Source: Beijerinckiaceae bacterium (GTDB lineage Bacteria; Pseudomonadota; Alphaproteobacteria; Rhizobiales; Beijerinckiaceae). From it: a stretch of DNA of 64,000 nucleotides. Positions 17,436-27,048 of this stretch are shown here, in pieces. The notes under the pieces are model-generated. The model had not been told where the DNA came from. It ran no database searches and worked only from the letters and a program-made list of their open reading frames with translations. The DNA lies in the NCBI GenBank assembly GCA_027533425.1, contig JAPZUD010000006.1, positions 1 through 64,000 on the forward strand, written 5' to 3'. The translations under genes and the position numbers were made by a program. Position 1 is the first letter of the stretch. Each line of letters begins with the position of its first letter.

Positions 17436-18449
17436 ATGCGGGAAGCACCCACCTCGTCGGACCAGCCGGCGGATTTCGCCGCTTCCTTCGTGCGGATGGC
17501 AGAGGATGCCGCCGGCAATCTCGTCCGGGCCCGCGCCGAAATCGGCAAGGCCATTTTCGGGCAGGAACGCGTGATCGAGGAAGCCCTCGTCACTGTGCTT
17601 TCCGGCGGCCATGCCCTGCTGGTCGGGGTGCCCGGCCTCGCCAAGACCAAGCTTGTCGAAACCATGGGCAAGGTGCTTGGTCTTGATGCGCGCCGCGTCC
17701 AGTTCACGCCTGACCTGATGCCCTCCGACATTCTCGGCACCGAGATTCTCGAGGAGCCGACACCCGGCAAGCGCGCCTTCCGCTTCGTGAAAGGGCCCGT
17801 CTTCGCCGAATTGCTGATGGCGGATGAAATCAACCGCGCCAGCCCGCGCACCCAGTCGGCCCTGCTGCAGGCGATGCAGGAAGGGTTCGTGACGATCGCC
17901 GGGCAACGCCATGACCTGCCCAAGCCTTTCCACGTGCTGGCGACACAGAACCCGATCGAGCAGGAAGGCACCTATCCGCTGCCGGAAGCCCAGCTTGACC
18001 GCTTCCTGCTCGAAATCGATGTCGATTACCCGGACCGCGATGCCGAACGCCGCATGCTGATCGAAACCACAGGCTCGGAATCAAGCGAGATCCAGGCCGT
18101 CTTCTCGGCCGAGGGTATTCTTGCCGCGCAGCGGCTCGTCCGCCGCCTGCCGGTGGGCGACAGCATCGTCGAATCCATCCTCGATCTCGTCCGCTCGGCC
18201 CGCCCCCTGCCGGGCACGCCGCTCGCCGAGAAGCTGGTCTGGGGTCCAGGCCCGCGCGCCAGCCAGGCGCTCATGCTCGCCATCCGCGCCCGCGCCCTGA
18301 TCGATGGCCGCCTGTCGCCCTCGCTGGACGATGTCGTGGCCCTGGCCGAACCCGTCCTGAAACACAGGATGGCCCTTTCCTTCGCGGCCCGGGCGGAAGG
18401 CGAGACCATCAGCAAGATCATCCGCTCCCTGACCGACCGCTTCGCCTGA
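17436..18449 (+). CDS. MoxR-family AAA+ ATPase
   Basis: The 337-residue cytosolic AAA+ protein has Walker A GVPGLAKTKLVETM (about 68-81), Walker B LLMADEINRA (about 127-136), sensor 1 ATQNPIEQEGTYPLPEAQLDRF and an AAA lid domain at the C-terminus. MoxR ATPases act as chaperones for metal-cofactor or envelope complexes together with DUF58 and VWA proteins, exactly the partners found here. It is the first gene of a four-gene operon. Confidence 0.95.
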   Translation: MREAPTSSDQPADFAASFVRMAEDAAGNLVRARAEIGKAIFGQERVIEEALVTVLSGGHALLVGVPGLAKTKLVETMGKVLGLDARRVQFTPDLMPSDILGTEILEEPTPGKRAFRFVKGPVFAELLMADEINRASPRTQSALLQAMQEGFVTIAGQRHDLPKPFHVLATQNPIEQEGTYPLPEAQLDRFLLEIDVDYPDRDAERRMLIETTGSESSEIQAVFSAEGILAAQRLVRRLPVGDSIVESILDLVRSARPLPGTPLAEKLVWGPGPRASQALMLAIRARALIDGRLSPSLDDVVALAEPVLKHRMALSFAARAEGETISKIIRSLTDRFA

Positions 18450-18469
18450 GGGCAGCAAGGACAGCCTGC

Positions 18470-19429
18470 ATGAAGGTCGAGGAAGCCCATTCCGTTCCCC
18501 CCTTCGCCGGCAAGGTGCCCCTTTCGCTGGCGAGCGAGGCTGCCCAACTCGCCGAAGTGCTGCCGCATCTCGTGGTGGAGGCGCGGAATGTGGCCGCGCA
18601 ACTTCAGCTCGGCATCCATGGACGGCGTCGGCCTGGCCCCGGCGAGGAATTCTGGGAATTCCGGCCCTTCGTGGCCGGCGAATCCACCAGCCGGATCGAC
18701 TGGCGGCGCTCCGCCCGCGATGACCGGCTCTATGTCCGCGAACGGGAATGGGAAAGCGCCTCGGCGCATTGGCTCTGGATCGATTTCTCAGCCTCGATGC
18801 ATTTCGGCTCGCGCCTTGCCGGCCGTGCCAAACGGGATCGCGCTGTCTTGATCGGCCTGGCCCTCGCAGACCTGCTGGTCCATGCCGGCGAGCGGGTCGG
18901 CCTGCCCGGCCGCACGCATCCGATGGCCTCGCGCAACATCGTGATGCGCCTTGCCGAGGCCCTGCTCCGGCAGGACAGGTCCGGCATCGACCCGCTGACC
19001 ATGGAAGCCCTGCCGGAAAGCCTGCCGGTCAAGCGGCATGACCATGTGATCCTGATTGGTGATTTCATCATGCCGATGCCGCTTTTCGCCGAGCGGATCG
19101 CCCGGATCGCCCATCGCGGCGCCAAGGGTACGATCGTTCTCGTCCGCGATCCGGTCGAGGAGGAGTTCCCCTTTTCCGGCGAGTTCGAGTTCGAGGCTCT
19201 TGAAACAGACGAAACCTGGCGCGTCGGGGAGGCGCAGGACATCGCGCTCCGCTACCGCGAACGCATCGCCTCGATCAACGAGGAGATGCGTCGCGTGGCC
19301 CTCAGGCACGGCTTCGGCTTCGTGCGGCACCTGACGCACCGGCCCGCGGCGGAAACCCTGCTCGCGCTCGCGGCGATGATCGGCGGGCAGGTCCTGCCGG
19401 CCCATTCGGCTTTGGGGGCAACGCCATGA
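18470..19429 (+). CDS. DUF58 domain-containing protein
   Basis: The 319-residue protein has the DUF58 core GRRRPGPGEEFWEFRPFVAG and SRIDWRRSARDDRLYVRERE (about 45-90) followed by a VWA-like fold (WIDFSASMHF with a DxSxS-like metal site, and ILIGDFIMP). DUF58 proteins are encoded next to MoxR ATPases and are probably their substrates or adaptors. It lies 20 bases after moxR and overlaps the next gene by four bases. Confidence 0.93.
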   Translation: MKVEEAHSVPPFAGKVPLSLASEAAQLAEVLPHLVVEARNVAAQLQLGIHGRRRPGPGEEFWEFRPFVAGESTSRIDWRRSARDDRLYVREREWESASAHWLWIDFSASMHFGSRLAGRAKRDRAVLIGLALADLLVHAGERVGLPGRTHPMASRNIVMRLAEALLRQDRSGIDPLTMEALPESLPVKRHDHVILIGDFIMPMPLFAERIARIAHRGAKGTIVLVRDPVEEEFPFSGEFEFEALETDETWRVGEAQDIALRYRERIASINEEMRRVALRHGFGFVRHLTHRPAAETLLALAAMIGGQVLPAHSALGATP

Positions 19430-22239
19430 TCACCGGCCTGTCCTTTCTCGCTCCACTGGCCCTGATCGCGCTGGTCGCCCTGCCGGCCATCCTGTTCCTG
19501 CTGCGCATCACGCCGCCGCCGCCCCGCCGCCTGCCGCTGCCGACCCTGCCGCTGGTCAAGGACATCCTCGGCAAGGAGCGGGAACCCGCCCGCACGCCGT
19601 GGTGGCTGCTGGTCCTGCGCCTGCTCGCTGCGGCGGCGATCATCCTCGCGGTGGCCGGCCCGCGCTGGCAGCCAAGCCAGGATCTGCAGCCCGCCCCCGG
19701 CACTGGCCCGCTGATCGTGCTGGTCGATGATGGCTGGGCAGCTGCCGGCAACTGGCCGACCCGGATCTCACGGGCGCAGGCCCTGATCGAGCAGGCAGCC
19801 AGCCGCCCGGTCCAGGTGATCGGGACGAGCGAAGAGCGCCCGAGCCTCCAGCCCGAAACCGCTGCGACCGCGCTCAGCCGGCTGCTTTCCCTGCGGCCGA
19901 AGCCCCATTTCCCGCAACGCGAGGCGGCCTTCGACATGGCCCTTTCAGCTGGTGCCGATGCCAGCATCGTCTGGATCAGCGATGGAATTCGGCAGGAAGA
20001 CGAAACCCCGCGCATCGAGCGCTTCATCGCGGCGGCGGGGAACCGGCTCGATATCATCGCCATGCAGCCCTCGCCCATTCTCGCGCTTGCGGGCCTGACG
20101 CAGAATGCGGAGGGCCTCGAGGCGGTGATCCGCCGTCCCGCCACCACAGGGCAGGCCCGCCAGGGGCTGATCCGTGCCTATGACGACAAGGGCCGCCTGC
20201 TCGGCGATACGACCTTCGCGCTGGCCGCCGAGGCACGCGAGGCCACCGCCCGGTTGGCCCTCCCGATCGAGCTGGTCAATGACATCACCCGGCTCGAAAT
20301 TGCTGACGAGAAACATGCCGGCGCCGTCCACCTGCTCGATTCCGCGCATCGGCGGCGCCGCGTCGCGCTGATCTCGGGCGAGACCACCGACACTGCACAG
20401 CCGCTCGTCTCGGCGCGCTATTTCGTCAGCCGGGCGCTGCTTCCCTTCGCCGACCTGCGCGAGCCGCCGCGCGGCGTGCCGGATCCGATCGCCCGCGCGC
20501 TTGACGAGCGGCCGGACGTGCTCGTCCTTGTCGATATCGGCACGCTGGCCGGCGAGACCGCCAGCTCGATCACCCGCTTTGTCGAGAATGGCGGCATGCT
20601 GATCCGCTTCGCAGGCCCGGGCCTTGCCGCTGCCTCCGATGATCTCCTGCCGGTCAAGCTTCGCCGCGGCGGCCGGATCCTCGGTGGCGCCCTTTCGTGG
20701 GACAAGCCGCGCCGGCTCGGTGCCTATCCCGAGGCCTCGCCCTTCTTCGGTCTTGCCGCCAGCCCCGATATCCAGGTCGAGCGGCAGGTTCTGGCAGAAC
20801 CCGATGCCGAACTCAGCCGAGCCAGCTGGGCCGTCCTCGAGGATGGCACGCCGCTGGTGACGGGGATCGCCCGGGGCAAGGGGCATATCGTCCTGTTCCA
20901 TGTCACCGGCGATACAAGCTGGTCGAACCTGCCGCTGTCCGGCGCCTTCGTCGACATGCTGCGCCGGACGCTGCTGATCGCCCGGAGTGCCGGGGCCGCA
21001 GATGCAGGAACAGCAACAACCGGCCGTGAACGTCTCGCCGCCCGAAACAACCTGGACGGCTTCGGCCAGCTTGGCGGCCCCTCGCCCACAGCCCGGCCGG
21101 TCGATCCGCGTTATGCACAACCAGGCACGCTCGATCACCCGCCGGGCTTCTATGGGCCTGCCGAGGCCGGGCTCGCCGTCAATGCGCTGACCTTGGCAAC
21201 CGCCATCGAACCGATCCGTTTCGGCACGGCCCGGGTAACCCCGCTTTCGGAAGGCACGGTGTTTGATTTCCGGCCTTGGTTGATGCTGCTGGCCGTGATG
21301 CTCTTTGTGGCGGATGCGCTTGCTGTGGCCCTTCTCGGCGGCCTTGCCGGCGCCCTTCGCGGGCGTGGCCGCCTCGCCGCACGCGCGGCTGCATTTGTGC
21401 TGGGCCTCGGCCTGCTCTCGCTGGCTGTGCCGGATCAGGGGCTGGCGCAGACACAGGCCCAACCGCAATCGCCGGGCACAGACCTCCGCTCGATCCGGCA
21501 GGAAGACATCCGTTCCAGCCTCCGGCCCCGGCTCGCCTATGTGATCACCGGCGATTCCCGCGTCGACGAGGCCAGCCGGGCAGGCCTCGCCGGCTTGAGC
21601 AATATCCTGCAGCAGCGGACCTCGATCTCGCTTGACGAACCGATCGGCCTCGATCCGGCGCGTGACGAACTGGTCTTCTATTCAATGATCTACTGGCCGA
21701 TCCTTGCCGGCCAGGCGGCCCCGCAGGAACGCGCCATCCGGGCGATCGATACGTTCATGAAGCAGGGCGGGACGGTCATTTTCGATACGCGCGATGCCTT
21801 CGTGCAGCGCCCGGGCGGCATGCCGACGGCCGAAACACGGGCCCTGCGGGCCATGCTCGCCTCGCTCGATATCCCCGCTCTCGAACCTATCCCGCCGGAT
21901 CATGTTCTCACCAAGACCTTCTATCTGCTGGACCGGTTCGTCGGCCGCTATGCCGCCGGCGATACCTGGGTCGAAACGCTTTCCGGCCCGCGGGATGCCA
22001 AGACCCCCGCCCGTGCCGGCGATCGCGTCTCGCCCATCATCATCACCTCGAATGACCTTGCGGCAGCCTGGGCCGTCGATCGGCTCGGCAACCCGATGTT
22101 TCCGCTGGTGCCGGGCGAACCGCGCCAGCGCGAGATGGCGTTCCGCACCGGGGTCAACATCGTGATGTATGTGATGACAGGCAACTACAAGGCCGATCAG
22201 GTCCATGTCCCGGCTCTGCTCGAAAGGCTCGGCCAATGA
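19426..22239 (+). CDS. Large membrane protein with BatA N-terminus and DUF4159 C-terminus
   Basis: The 937-residue protein starts with an aerotolerance-regulator (BatA) type domain: helix FLAPLALIALVALPAILFLL (about 6-25), proline-rich PPPPRRLPLPTLPL, and a second helix (about 60-76). A periplasmic VWA-like and GATase1-like part follows (about 90-560). Two more helices lie near 610-665, after which there is a DUF4159 domain (about 690-937, RLAYVITGDSRVDEASRAGL and GGTVIFDTRDAF). It probably forms a complex with the DUF58 and MoxR products at the inner membrane. Operon-linked by ATGA overlaps on both sides. Confidence 0.88.
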   Translation: MITGLSFLAPLALIALVALPAILFLLRITPPPPRRLPLPTLPLVKDILGKEREPARTPWWLLVLRLLAAAAIILAVAGPRWQPSQDLQPAPGTGPLIVLVDDGWAAAGNWPTRISRAQALIEQAASRPVQVIGTSEERPSLQPETAATALSRLLSLRPKPHFPQREAAFDMALSAGADASIVWISDGIRQEDETPRIERFIAAAGNRLDIIAMQPSPILALAGLTQNAEGLEAVIRRPATTGQARQGLIRAYDDKGRLLGDTTFALAAEAREATARLALPIELVNDITRLEIADEKHAGAVHLLDSAHRRRRVALISGETTDTAQPLVSARYFVSRALLPFADLREPPRGVPDPIARALDERPDVLVLVDIGTLAGETASSITRFVENGGMLIRFAGPGLAAASDDLLPVKLRRGGRILGGALSWDKPRRLGAYPEASPFFGLAASPDIQVERQVLAEPDAELSRASWAVLEDGTPLVTGIARGKGHIVLFHVTGDTSWSNLPLSGAFVDMLRRTLLIARSAGAADAGTATTGRERLAARNNLDGFGQLGGPSPTARPVDPRYAQPGTLDHPPGFYGPAEAGLAVNALTLATAIEPIRFGTARVTPLSEGTVFDFRPWLMLLAVMLFVADALAVALLGGLAGALRGRGRLAARAAAFVLGLGLLSLAVPDQGLAQTQAQPQSPGTDLRSIRQEDIRSSLRPRLAYVITGDSRVDEASRAGLAGLSNILQQRTSISLDEPIGLDPARDELVFYSMIYWPILAGQAAPQERAIRAIDTFMKQGGTVIFDTRDAFVQRPGGMPTAETRALRAMLASLDIPALEPIPPDHVLTKTFYLLDRFVGRYAAGDTWVETLSGPRDAKTPARAGDRVSPIIITSNDLAAAWAVDRLGNPMFPLVPGEPRQREMAFRTGVNIVMYVMTGNYKADQVHVPALLERLGQ

Positions 22240-24341
22240 GTGCGGATCGCTGGAGCCTGGCCTTTTCCCCCTTCCTGCCCTGGCCTTTCCTTGCGGGTCT
22301 GGCGCTGGTCGGGCTCGTGGCGGTTGCCCTGCTGGTCTGGCGCGGCAAGCGCGGCGCGTGGATCCGCCTCGCGGCCCTCGTCCTGGTGCTGGCTGGCCTC
22401 GCCGATCCGCGCATCATCAACGAGAAGCGGGACCGGCTGACCGATATCGTCGCCATCGCCGTCGATCGCTCCGGATCGCAGACGATCGGCAATCGCCAGC
22501 AGGAAACCGAGGCTGCGCTCAAGGCGCTGACGGACACGCTGAAGGACAGGCCGAATACCGAGATCCGCCTGATCGAGGTCTTCGACCGTGAAGGCAACGG
22601 CGACGGGACGCGCCTGTTCGATGCGGTTGCCGGCGCCACGCGGGACATCCCGCAGGACCGGCTCGCCGGCGTGATCGCCATCACCGACGGCGTGGTGCAT
22701 GACATCCCGGCCGACAGGGCACGCCTGCCCTTTACCGCCCCGCTCCATGCCCTCGTGACCGGGCGGGCCGGCGAGTTCGACCGGCGAATCGAGCTTGTCG
22801 AGGCGCCACGTTTCGGCATTGTCGGGAAGGATGTGACAGTCAGCGTCCGGGTCGAGAACCAGGGCGCGCCAGCCGGCCCGGTCCGGATGACGATCCGCCA
22901 GAACGGGCAGGTTCTCGGCACGCGCAACATCATCGCCGGCGTGCCCGCGCGGCTGCCCCTGCGGATCGACCGCGCCGGCATGAACCTGTTCGAGATTTCG
23001 GTCGAGACGGCTCCGGGCGAACTGACCCCCCTCAACAACCTGCTCGCGCTGCCGATCGACGGCGTTCGCGAGAAGCTCCGCGTCCTGCTCGTCTCGGGTG
23101 AACCCCATGCCGGAGAGCGCACCTGGCGCAACCTGCTCAAGGCCGACCCCAATGTCGATCTCGTGCATTTTACCATTCTCCGCCCGCCGGAAAAGCAGGA
23201 CGGCACGCCGACGAACGAATTGTCGCTGATTGCCTTCCCGACGCGGGAACTCTTCGTCACCAAGATCTCCGAATTCGACCTGATCATCTTCGATCGCTAT
23301 TCGAACCAGACGTTCCTGCCGACGCTCTATTTCGAGAACATGGTGCGCTATGTGCGCGAAGGCGGCGCGATTCTCTTCGCGGTCGGGCCGGAAATCGTCG
23401 CACGCGGCGGATTGCTGACGACGCCCCTGCGTGAGATCATGCCGGCCGAGCCGACCGGCTCGATCGTCGAGCGGGCCTATCGCGCGGAAGTGACGGATCT
23501 CGGCCGCAAGCACCCCGTGACGCGAAACCTTGAAGGTGCAACCGGGCCGCAGGGAACGCCGGTCTGGTCGCCCTGGTTCCGGCAGATTGCCGCGCGCAGC
23601 CGCGAAGGCCAGAGCCTGCTCAACGGCATCGACAACTTGCCGCTTCTCGAATTGCGTCGCGAGGGCAAGGGCCGCGTCGGGCTCTTCCTCTCCGACCATG
23701 TCTGGCTCTGGGCCCGCGGCTATGCCGGTGGCGGCCCCTATCTCGACCTGCTTCGCCGCACGTCGCATTGGCTGATGAAGGAGCCGGAGCTGGAAGAAGA
23801 GGCGTTGCGCCTTTCTGTTGCGGCCGGCCGGATCCAGATCGAACGACGGACCATCGGCGGCCCGCCGGGTGACGCGCGGATCATCGAACCCTCTGGCGAG
23901 GCGCTGCCCGTCACGTTGAGCGAGGCGGAACCCGGGATCTGGCGTGCGGAGATTGCCATCCGGCGGGCCGGGCTCTACCGGGCCGAGAATGGCGGCCTTG
24001 TTGCTTTCGTCAATGCCGGCCAGCCCAATCCGAGGGAGTTCCGCCAGGTCGTCAGCACCGTCTCCGACCTGACGCCGATCGCCGAAGCGACCGGTGGTTC
24101 AGTGCGACGTCTCTATCCGAACGGAACGCTGGTCCTGCCCCGTCTGGTTGATATCCGCTCGGGCACCCGCTTCAGCGGCAGCGACTATATCGGCCTGCGC
24201 CCGACCGAGGCCTCCATCCTGCGTGGTGTCAGCGTCCTGCCGCTGGGGCTCGGCTTCCTTGGGCTGGGCCTCCTGCTGATCCCGATTCTCGCGACCTGGC
24301 TGGCAGAAGGGCTGCGCCGCAGGCGCCCGACCGGCGGCTGA
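22236..24341 (+). CDS. Membrane protein with VWA-like and glutamine-amidotransferase-like regions
   Basis: The 701-residue protein has two N-terminal helices (about 14-32 and 42-58), a region with VAIAVDRSGSQTIGN that resembles a VWA metal site (DxSxS, about 72-85), a CARDB-like stretch (VSVRVENQGAPAGPVRM), and a class-I glutamine-amidotransferase-like fold (DLIIFDRYSNQTF, GGAILFAVGPEIV) without an obvious catalytic Cys. A C-terminal helix (about 665-690) anchors it. It is the last gene of the moxR operon and starts inside the previous stop. Confidence 0.85.
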   Translation: MSADRWSLAFSPFLPWPFLAGLALVGLVAVALLVWRGKRGAWIRLAALVLVLAGLADPRIINEKRDRLTDIVAIAVDRSGSQTIGNRQQETEAALKALTDTLKDRPNTEIRLIEVFDREGNGDGTRLFDAVAGATRDIPQDRLAGVIAITDGVVHDIPADRARLPFTAPLHALVTGRAGEFDRRIELVEAPRFGIVGKDVTVSVRVENQGAPAGPVRMTIRQNGQVLGTRNIIAGVPARLPLRIDRAGMNLFEISVETAPGELTPLNNLLALPIDGVREKLRVLLVSGEPHAGERTWRNLLKADPNVDLVHFTILRPPEKQDGTPTNELSLIAFPTRELFVTKISEFDLIIFDRYSNQTFLPTLYFENMVRYVREGGAILFAVGPEIVARGGLLTTPLREIMPAEPTGSIVERAYRAEVTDLGRKHPVTRNLEGATGPQGTPVWSPWFRQIAARSREGQSLLNGIDNLPLLELRREGKGRVGLFLSDHVWLWARGYAGGGPYLDLLRRTSHWLMKEPELEEEALRLSVAAGRIQIERRTIGGPPGDARIIEPSGEALPVTLSEAEPGIWRAEIAIRRAGLYRAENGGLVAFVNAGQPNPREFRQVVSTVSDLTPIAEATGGSVRRLYPNGTLVLPRLVDIRSGTRFSGSDYIGLRPTEASILRGVSVLPLGLGFLGLGLLLIPILATWLAEGLRRRRPTGG

Positions 24342-24348
24342 TTGTGCG

Positions 24349-24849
24349 TCAGCTGCCGCCGCGCACCTCGCCCCGCATCGTGGCGAGCGCATCCGGCTCG
24401 AGTTCCAGCGCCAGCAGGCGCATCGGGTCAACGGGGCCAGGCAAGGTGATCTGGCCCGGCGGTACGCGCCGGTAGCCGCTGCGCTTGTAATAGGCCTCAT
24501 CCCCCACAAGGAGGATCAGCGTCGATCCCAGCGCACGGGCCGAATGGGCGCAGCGCTCCAGCAGGGCCCGGCCGATACCTTTCCCCTCGAAAGGCGGGTC
24601 GACCGTCAGCGGGCCCAGCATGAAGGCCGGCCGTGCGCCGATCCGGATCGGCGTCAGCTGGACCGCCGCCACCAGCAGCGATCCGACATGCGCGACGAAG
24701 GCAAGCCCTTCCGTCTGCCCGGCCTGTTCCCGGATGCGAAAGGCGGTCCGCGCAAAGCGGCCCGGCCCGAAGGCGCGGGCATGCAGCCGGTCGACCGCCT
24801 CGTCATCCTTCGGCTTCTGGTGGGTAATGATGAATTCGAGCCCCTGCAT
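24349..24849 (-). CDS. GNAT family N-acetyltransferase
   Basis: The 166-residue protein has the acetyl-CoA loop LTVDPPFEGKGIGRALLERC (about 80-100) and the late GNAT motif YYKRSGYRRVP. It resembles YhbS-like acetyltransferases of unknown substrate. I use ATG 24849; the track start at 24885 is a TTG and remains possible. It converges with the moxR operon and lies 42 bases after the NUDIX gene. Confidence 0.85.
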   Translation of the reverse strand: MQGLEFIITHQKPKDDEAVDRLHARAFGPGRFARTAFRIREQAGQTEGLAFVAHVGSLLVAAVQLTPIRIGARPAFMLGPLTVDPPFEGKGIGRALLERCAHSARALGSTLILLVGDEAYYKRSGYRRVPPGQITLPGPVDPMRLLALELEPDALATMRGEVRGGS

Positions 24850-24891
24850 GGGCCGCGTGATCACCGGACTTGCTGCCGCCGTCAAGCGCTT

Positions 24892-25476
24892 TCACCAGAA
24901 TGGCGAGGTCGGCCTGCCGTCAAGCCACTCCGCGAGGCGCGCGCGCGTGCCCGCCGTGGTCCCTTCCGGCAGGGCATCGAGCGGGAAGAACTGCGCCTCG
25001 GCGATCTCGCGGTCGGGCGGGCGTGGTCCGGTCTGCCGCACCTGGCGGATCCCGTAGACCGCCACATGGTCGCGCCGCGAGACATGGCGGTTCCAGTAGA
25101 TCCCGACCAGTTCCGGAGGGCTCTCGGCGACGAGATTGCCCTCCTCGCGAAGCTCCATCGCCAATGCATCCTGGAGGCTCTGGCCCCATTCCACGCCGCC
25201 GCCCGGCAGATGCCAGCCGGTCAGGTAGGTATGCCGTACAAGGAAGACCCGGCCCTCCCCGTCCAGCGCGATCGCCCGGACGCCGAGCGTCATCCCCCGG
25301 GACAGGTAGAACCAGAGATGGAGGACCCGGCGGAGAACGCGCTTCCAGAACGGGATTGGTTGCCCCTGCGGCTTCTGGAGGCTTGACGGGGAAGGGGTTA
25401 CACGCGACAGGGACGTATCGCGCCCACTGGCGTCGCGACCGGTTTCGAGGCCTGCTTGACCTTTACCCTCGCCCAT
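24892..25476 (-). CDS. NUDIX hydrolase
   Basis: The core (about 60-190) has a complete Nudix box, GGGVEWGQSLQDALAMEL followed by REEGNLV, after HLWFYLSRGMTLGVRAIALDG. The substrate is unknown. The start is uncertain. ATG 25293 would cut off the HLWFYLSRG stretch, which I expect to be conserved. The next upstream ATG, 25476, is used here and overlaps the first 21 bases of the divergent metallophosphoesterase gene. Residues before about 45 are low complexity and may not be translated. Confidence 0.8.
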   Translation of the reverse strand: MGEGKGQAGLETGRDASGRDTSLSRVTPSPSSLQKPQGQPIPFWKRVLRRVLHLWFYLSRGMTLGVRAIALDGEGRVFLVRHTYLTGWHLPGGGVEWGQSLQDALAMELREEGNLVAESPPELVGIYWNRHVSRRDHVAVYGIRQVRQTGPRPPDREIAEAQFFPLDALPEGTTAGTRARLAEWLDGRPTSPFW

Positions 25477-26367
25477 CTCTCCGATCCCCATATCGGGCCA
25501 CTTCCCCGGATCCCTTTCCGGGAGCTGCTGAACAAGCGGCTGACCGGTGCGCTCAACTGGCACAGCGCCCGAGCGACGATCCATAACATGGATGTGCTGG
25601 CCGCCATCATGGCGGACATCCTCGAGCAGGCTCCGGACCACATTGCCCTGACCGGCGACCTCGTCAATATCGGCCATGAGGATGAGTTCCCGCAGGCCCT
25701 GGCGACAACCGAAGTCCTTGGCGGGCCGGATCGCGTGAGCATCGTTCCCGGGAATCATGATGCCTATATCCGCGAATCACTGCCGGCCATGGCGGCCGTG
25801 TTCAGCCCCTTCATGTCGGGCGACACGGCTGAAAGCCACGCATTCCCCTATCTCCGCCAGCGAGGTTCCGTGGCACTGATCGGGGTCAATTCCGGCATTC
25901 CCACCTTGCCTTTCATGGCTACAGGAAAGGTTGGCCGTGCCCAGCGCCAGGCGCTCGCGGCGATGCTCGACGAAACGCGCAAGGCGGGTCTTTTCCGCGT
26001 GCTGATGATCCATCATCCGCCGGTCAGGAATGCCTCCCGCTTCGGGCGGAGCCTCAAGGACAACAAGGAATTCACGCGGCTGCTGGCCGAGCATGGTGCG
26101 GAGCTTGTGCTCCACGGCCATAATCACCGGCACTCGCTCAACGTGATCGAATCCACGTCGGGGCCGGTTCCGGTGGTCGGCGTGGGCTCGGCTTCCGCGG
26201 TACCCGGCACGCCACTGCACAAGGCGGAATATCATCTGATCCGAATCGACCCGGAAACCCGCAGCTTCGAATTGCGCCGGCGCGGCTTTGCCGGCCGGAA
26301 AAGCCAGATCGACGATCTGGGTGGCTTCTGCTTCCCGGTCATCCCGGGTTCGAGAACAAAACCTTAA
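25456..26367 (+). CDS. Metallophosphoesterase
   Basis: The 303-residue calcineurin-like phosphoesterase has all family motifs: LSDPHIGPLP, GDLVN, VPGNHD, HHPP and HGHNHRHS. Substrate unknown; cyclic-nucleotide or phospholipid diesters are typical for this group. The start is a TTG (MTFTLAHLSDPH): the frame has no other start before an upstream stop, and the family usually begins a few residues before LAHLSDPH. Confidence 0.92.
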   Translation: MTFTLAHLSDPHIGPLPRIPFRELLNKRLTGALNWHSARATIHNMDVLAAIMADILEQAPDHIALTGDLVNIGHEDEFPQALATTEVLGGPDRVSIVPGNHDAYIRESLPAMAAVFSPFMSGDTAESHAFPYLRQRGSVALIGVNSGIPTLPFMATGKVGRAQRQALAAMLDETRKAGLFRVLMIHHPPVRNASRFGRSLKDNKEFTRLLAEHGAELVLHGHNHRHSLNVIESTSGPVPVVGVGSASAVPGTPLHKAEYHLIRIDPETRSFELRRRGFAGRKSQIDDLGGFCFPVIPGSRTKP

Positions 26368-26416
26368 CCCGAATAAGCGCAAGGTATCGCCGTTTCGGAT
26401 ACTGGGGATCGACCAC

Positions 26417-26953
26417 GTGACGGCCGCGCAACCGATAGACCTCCTGAGCGAGCAGCAGCCCCCGGCTGGTGCCGATGTTTCGGCCGCGCCGGCCCCTGTC
26501 CGCCGGGTCGCGGATGCGATGGACCGGGCCGCGATCCCCTACACACTCCTGATGCTGCCCCGCCCTATGACGGCTCCCGAAGACCTCGCGGACGCCTGCG
26601 GTTGCGAGGTCAACTTCATCGTCCAGGCCATGCTGATGCGCGGGAAGGCGACGAAGAAGAATTTCCTCATCCTTCATTCCGCCGCCACCCGCGTCAATGA
26701 CCGTATTCTGGGTCCGATGGTGGGCGAAAATCTCCAACGGGCGGATGCCGATTTCACCATGCGTTTCACTGGCTTCCCGATGGGCTGTGTCCCGCCGATC
26801 GGCCATCAGAACCGGGTCCCGGTGCTCATGGATATCGGCCTGACCCGCTTTGCCCGGGTCTGGTGCCCGTCCGGGACACCCAACGCCCTGTTCTCGGTAC
26901 CGACCCTCGTCCTTGCGCGGGCCATCTCCGCCAGGATCGTCCAGTTCAACTGA
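26417..26953 (+). CDS. YbaK/EbsC-family protein (aminoacyl-tRNA deacylase domain)
   Basis: The 178-residue protein has a YbaK-like fold: VRRVADAMDRAAIPYTLLML, CEVNFIVQAMLMRGKATKKNFLILHSAATRVN and a C-terminal PVLMDIGLTRFARVWCPSGTPNALFSVP. Family members hydrolyse mischarged tRNA (Cys-tRNA-Pro, Ala-tRNA-Pro). The start is taken as GTG 26417 (VTAAQPIDLL); the track start overlaps the metallophosphoesterase. A stand-alone trans-editing role is inferred. Confidence 0.82.
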   Translation: MTAAQPIDLLSEQQPPAGADVSAAPAPVRRVADAMDRAAIPYTLLMLPRPMTAPEDLADACGCEVNFIVQAMLMRGKATKKNFLILHSAATRVNDRILGPMVGENLQRADADFTMRFTGFPMGCVPPIGHQNRVPVLMDIGLTRFARVWCPSGTPNALFSVPTLVLARAISARIVQFN

Positions 26954-27048
26954 TCTGTCCCGCTGCGGCATCCGGTCAAGGCACCCCTCTCGCCTTCGGG
27001 GATGCTTGCGCTATGGTGCCTGCCTCGAGCCCGCGGACCTGATGCAGG

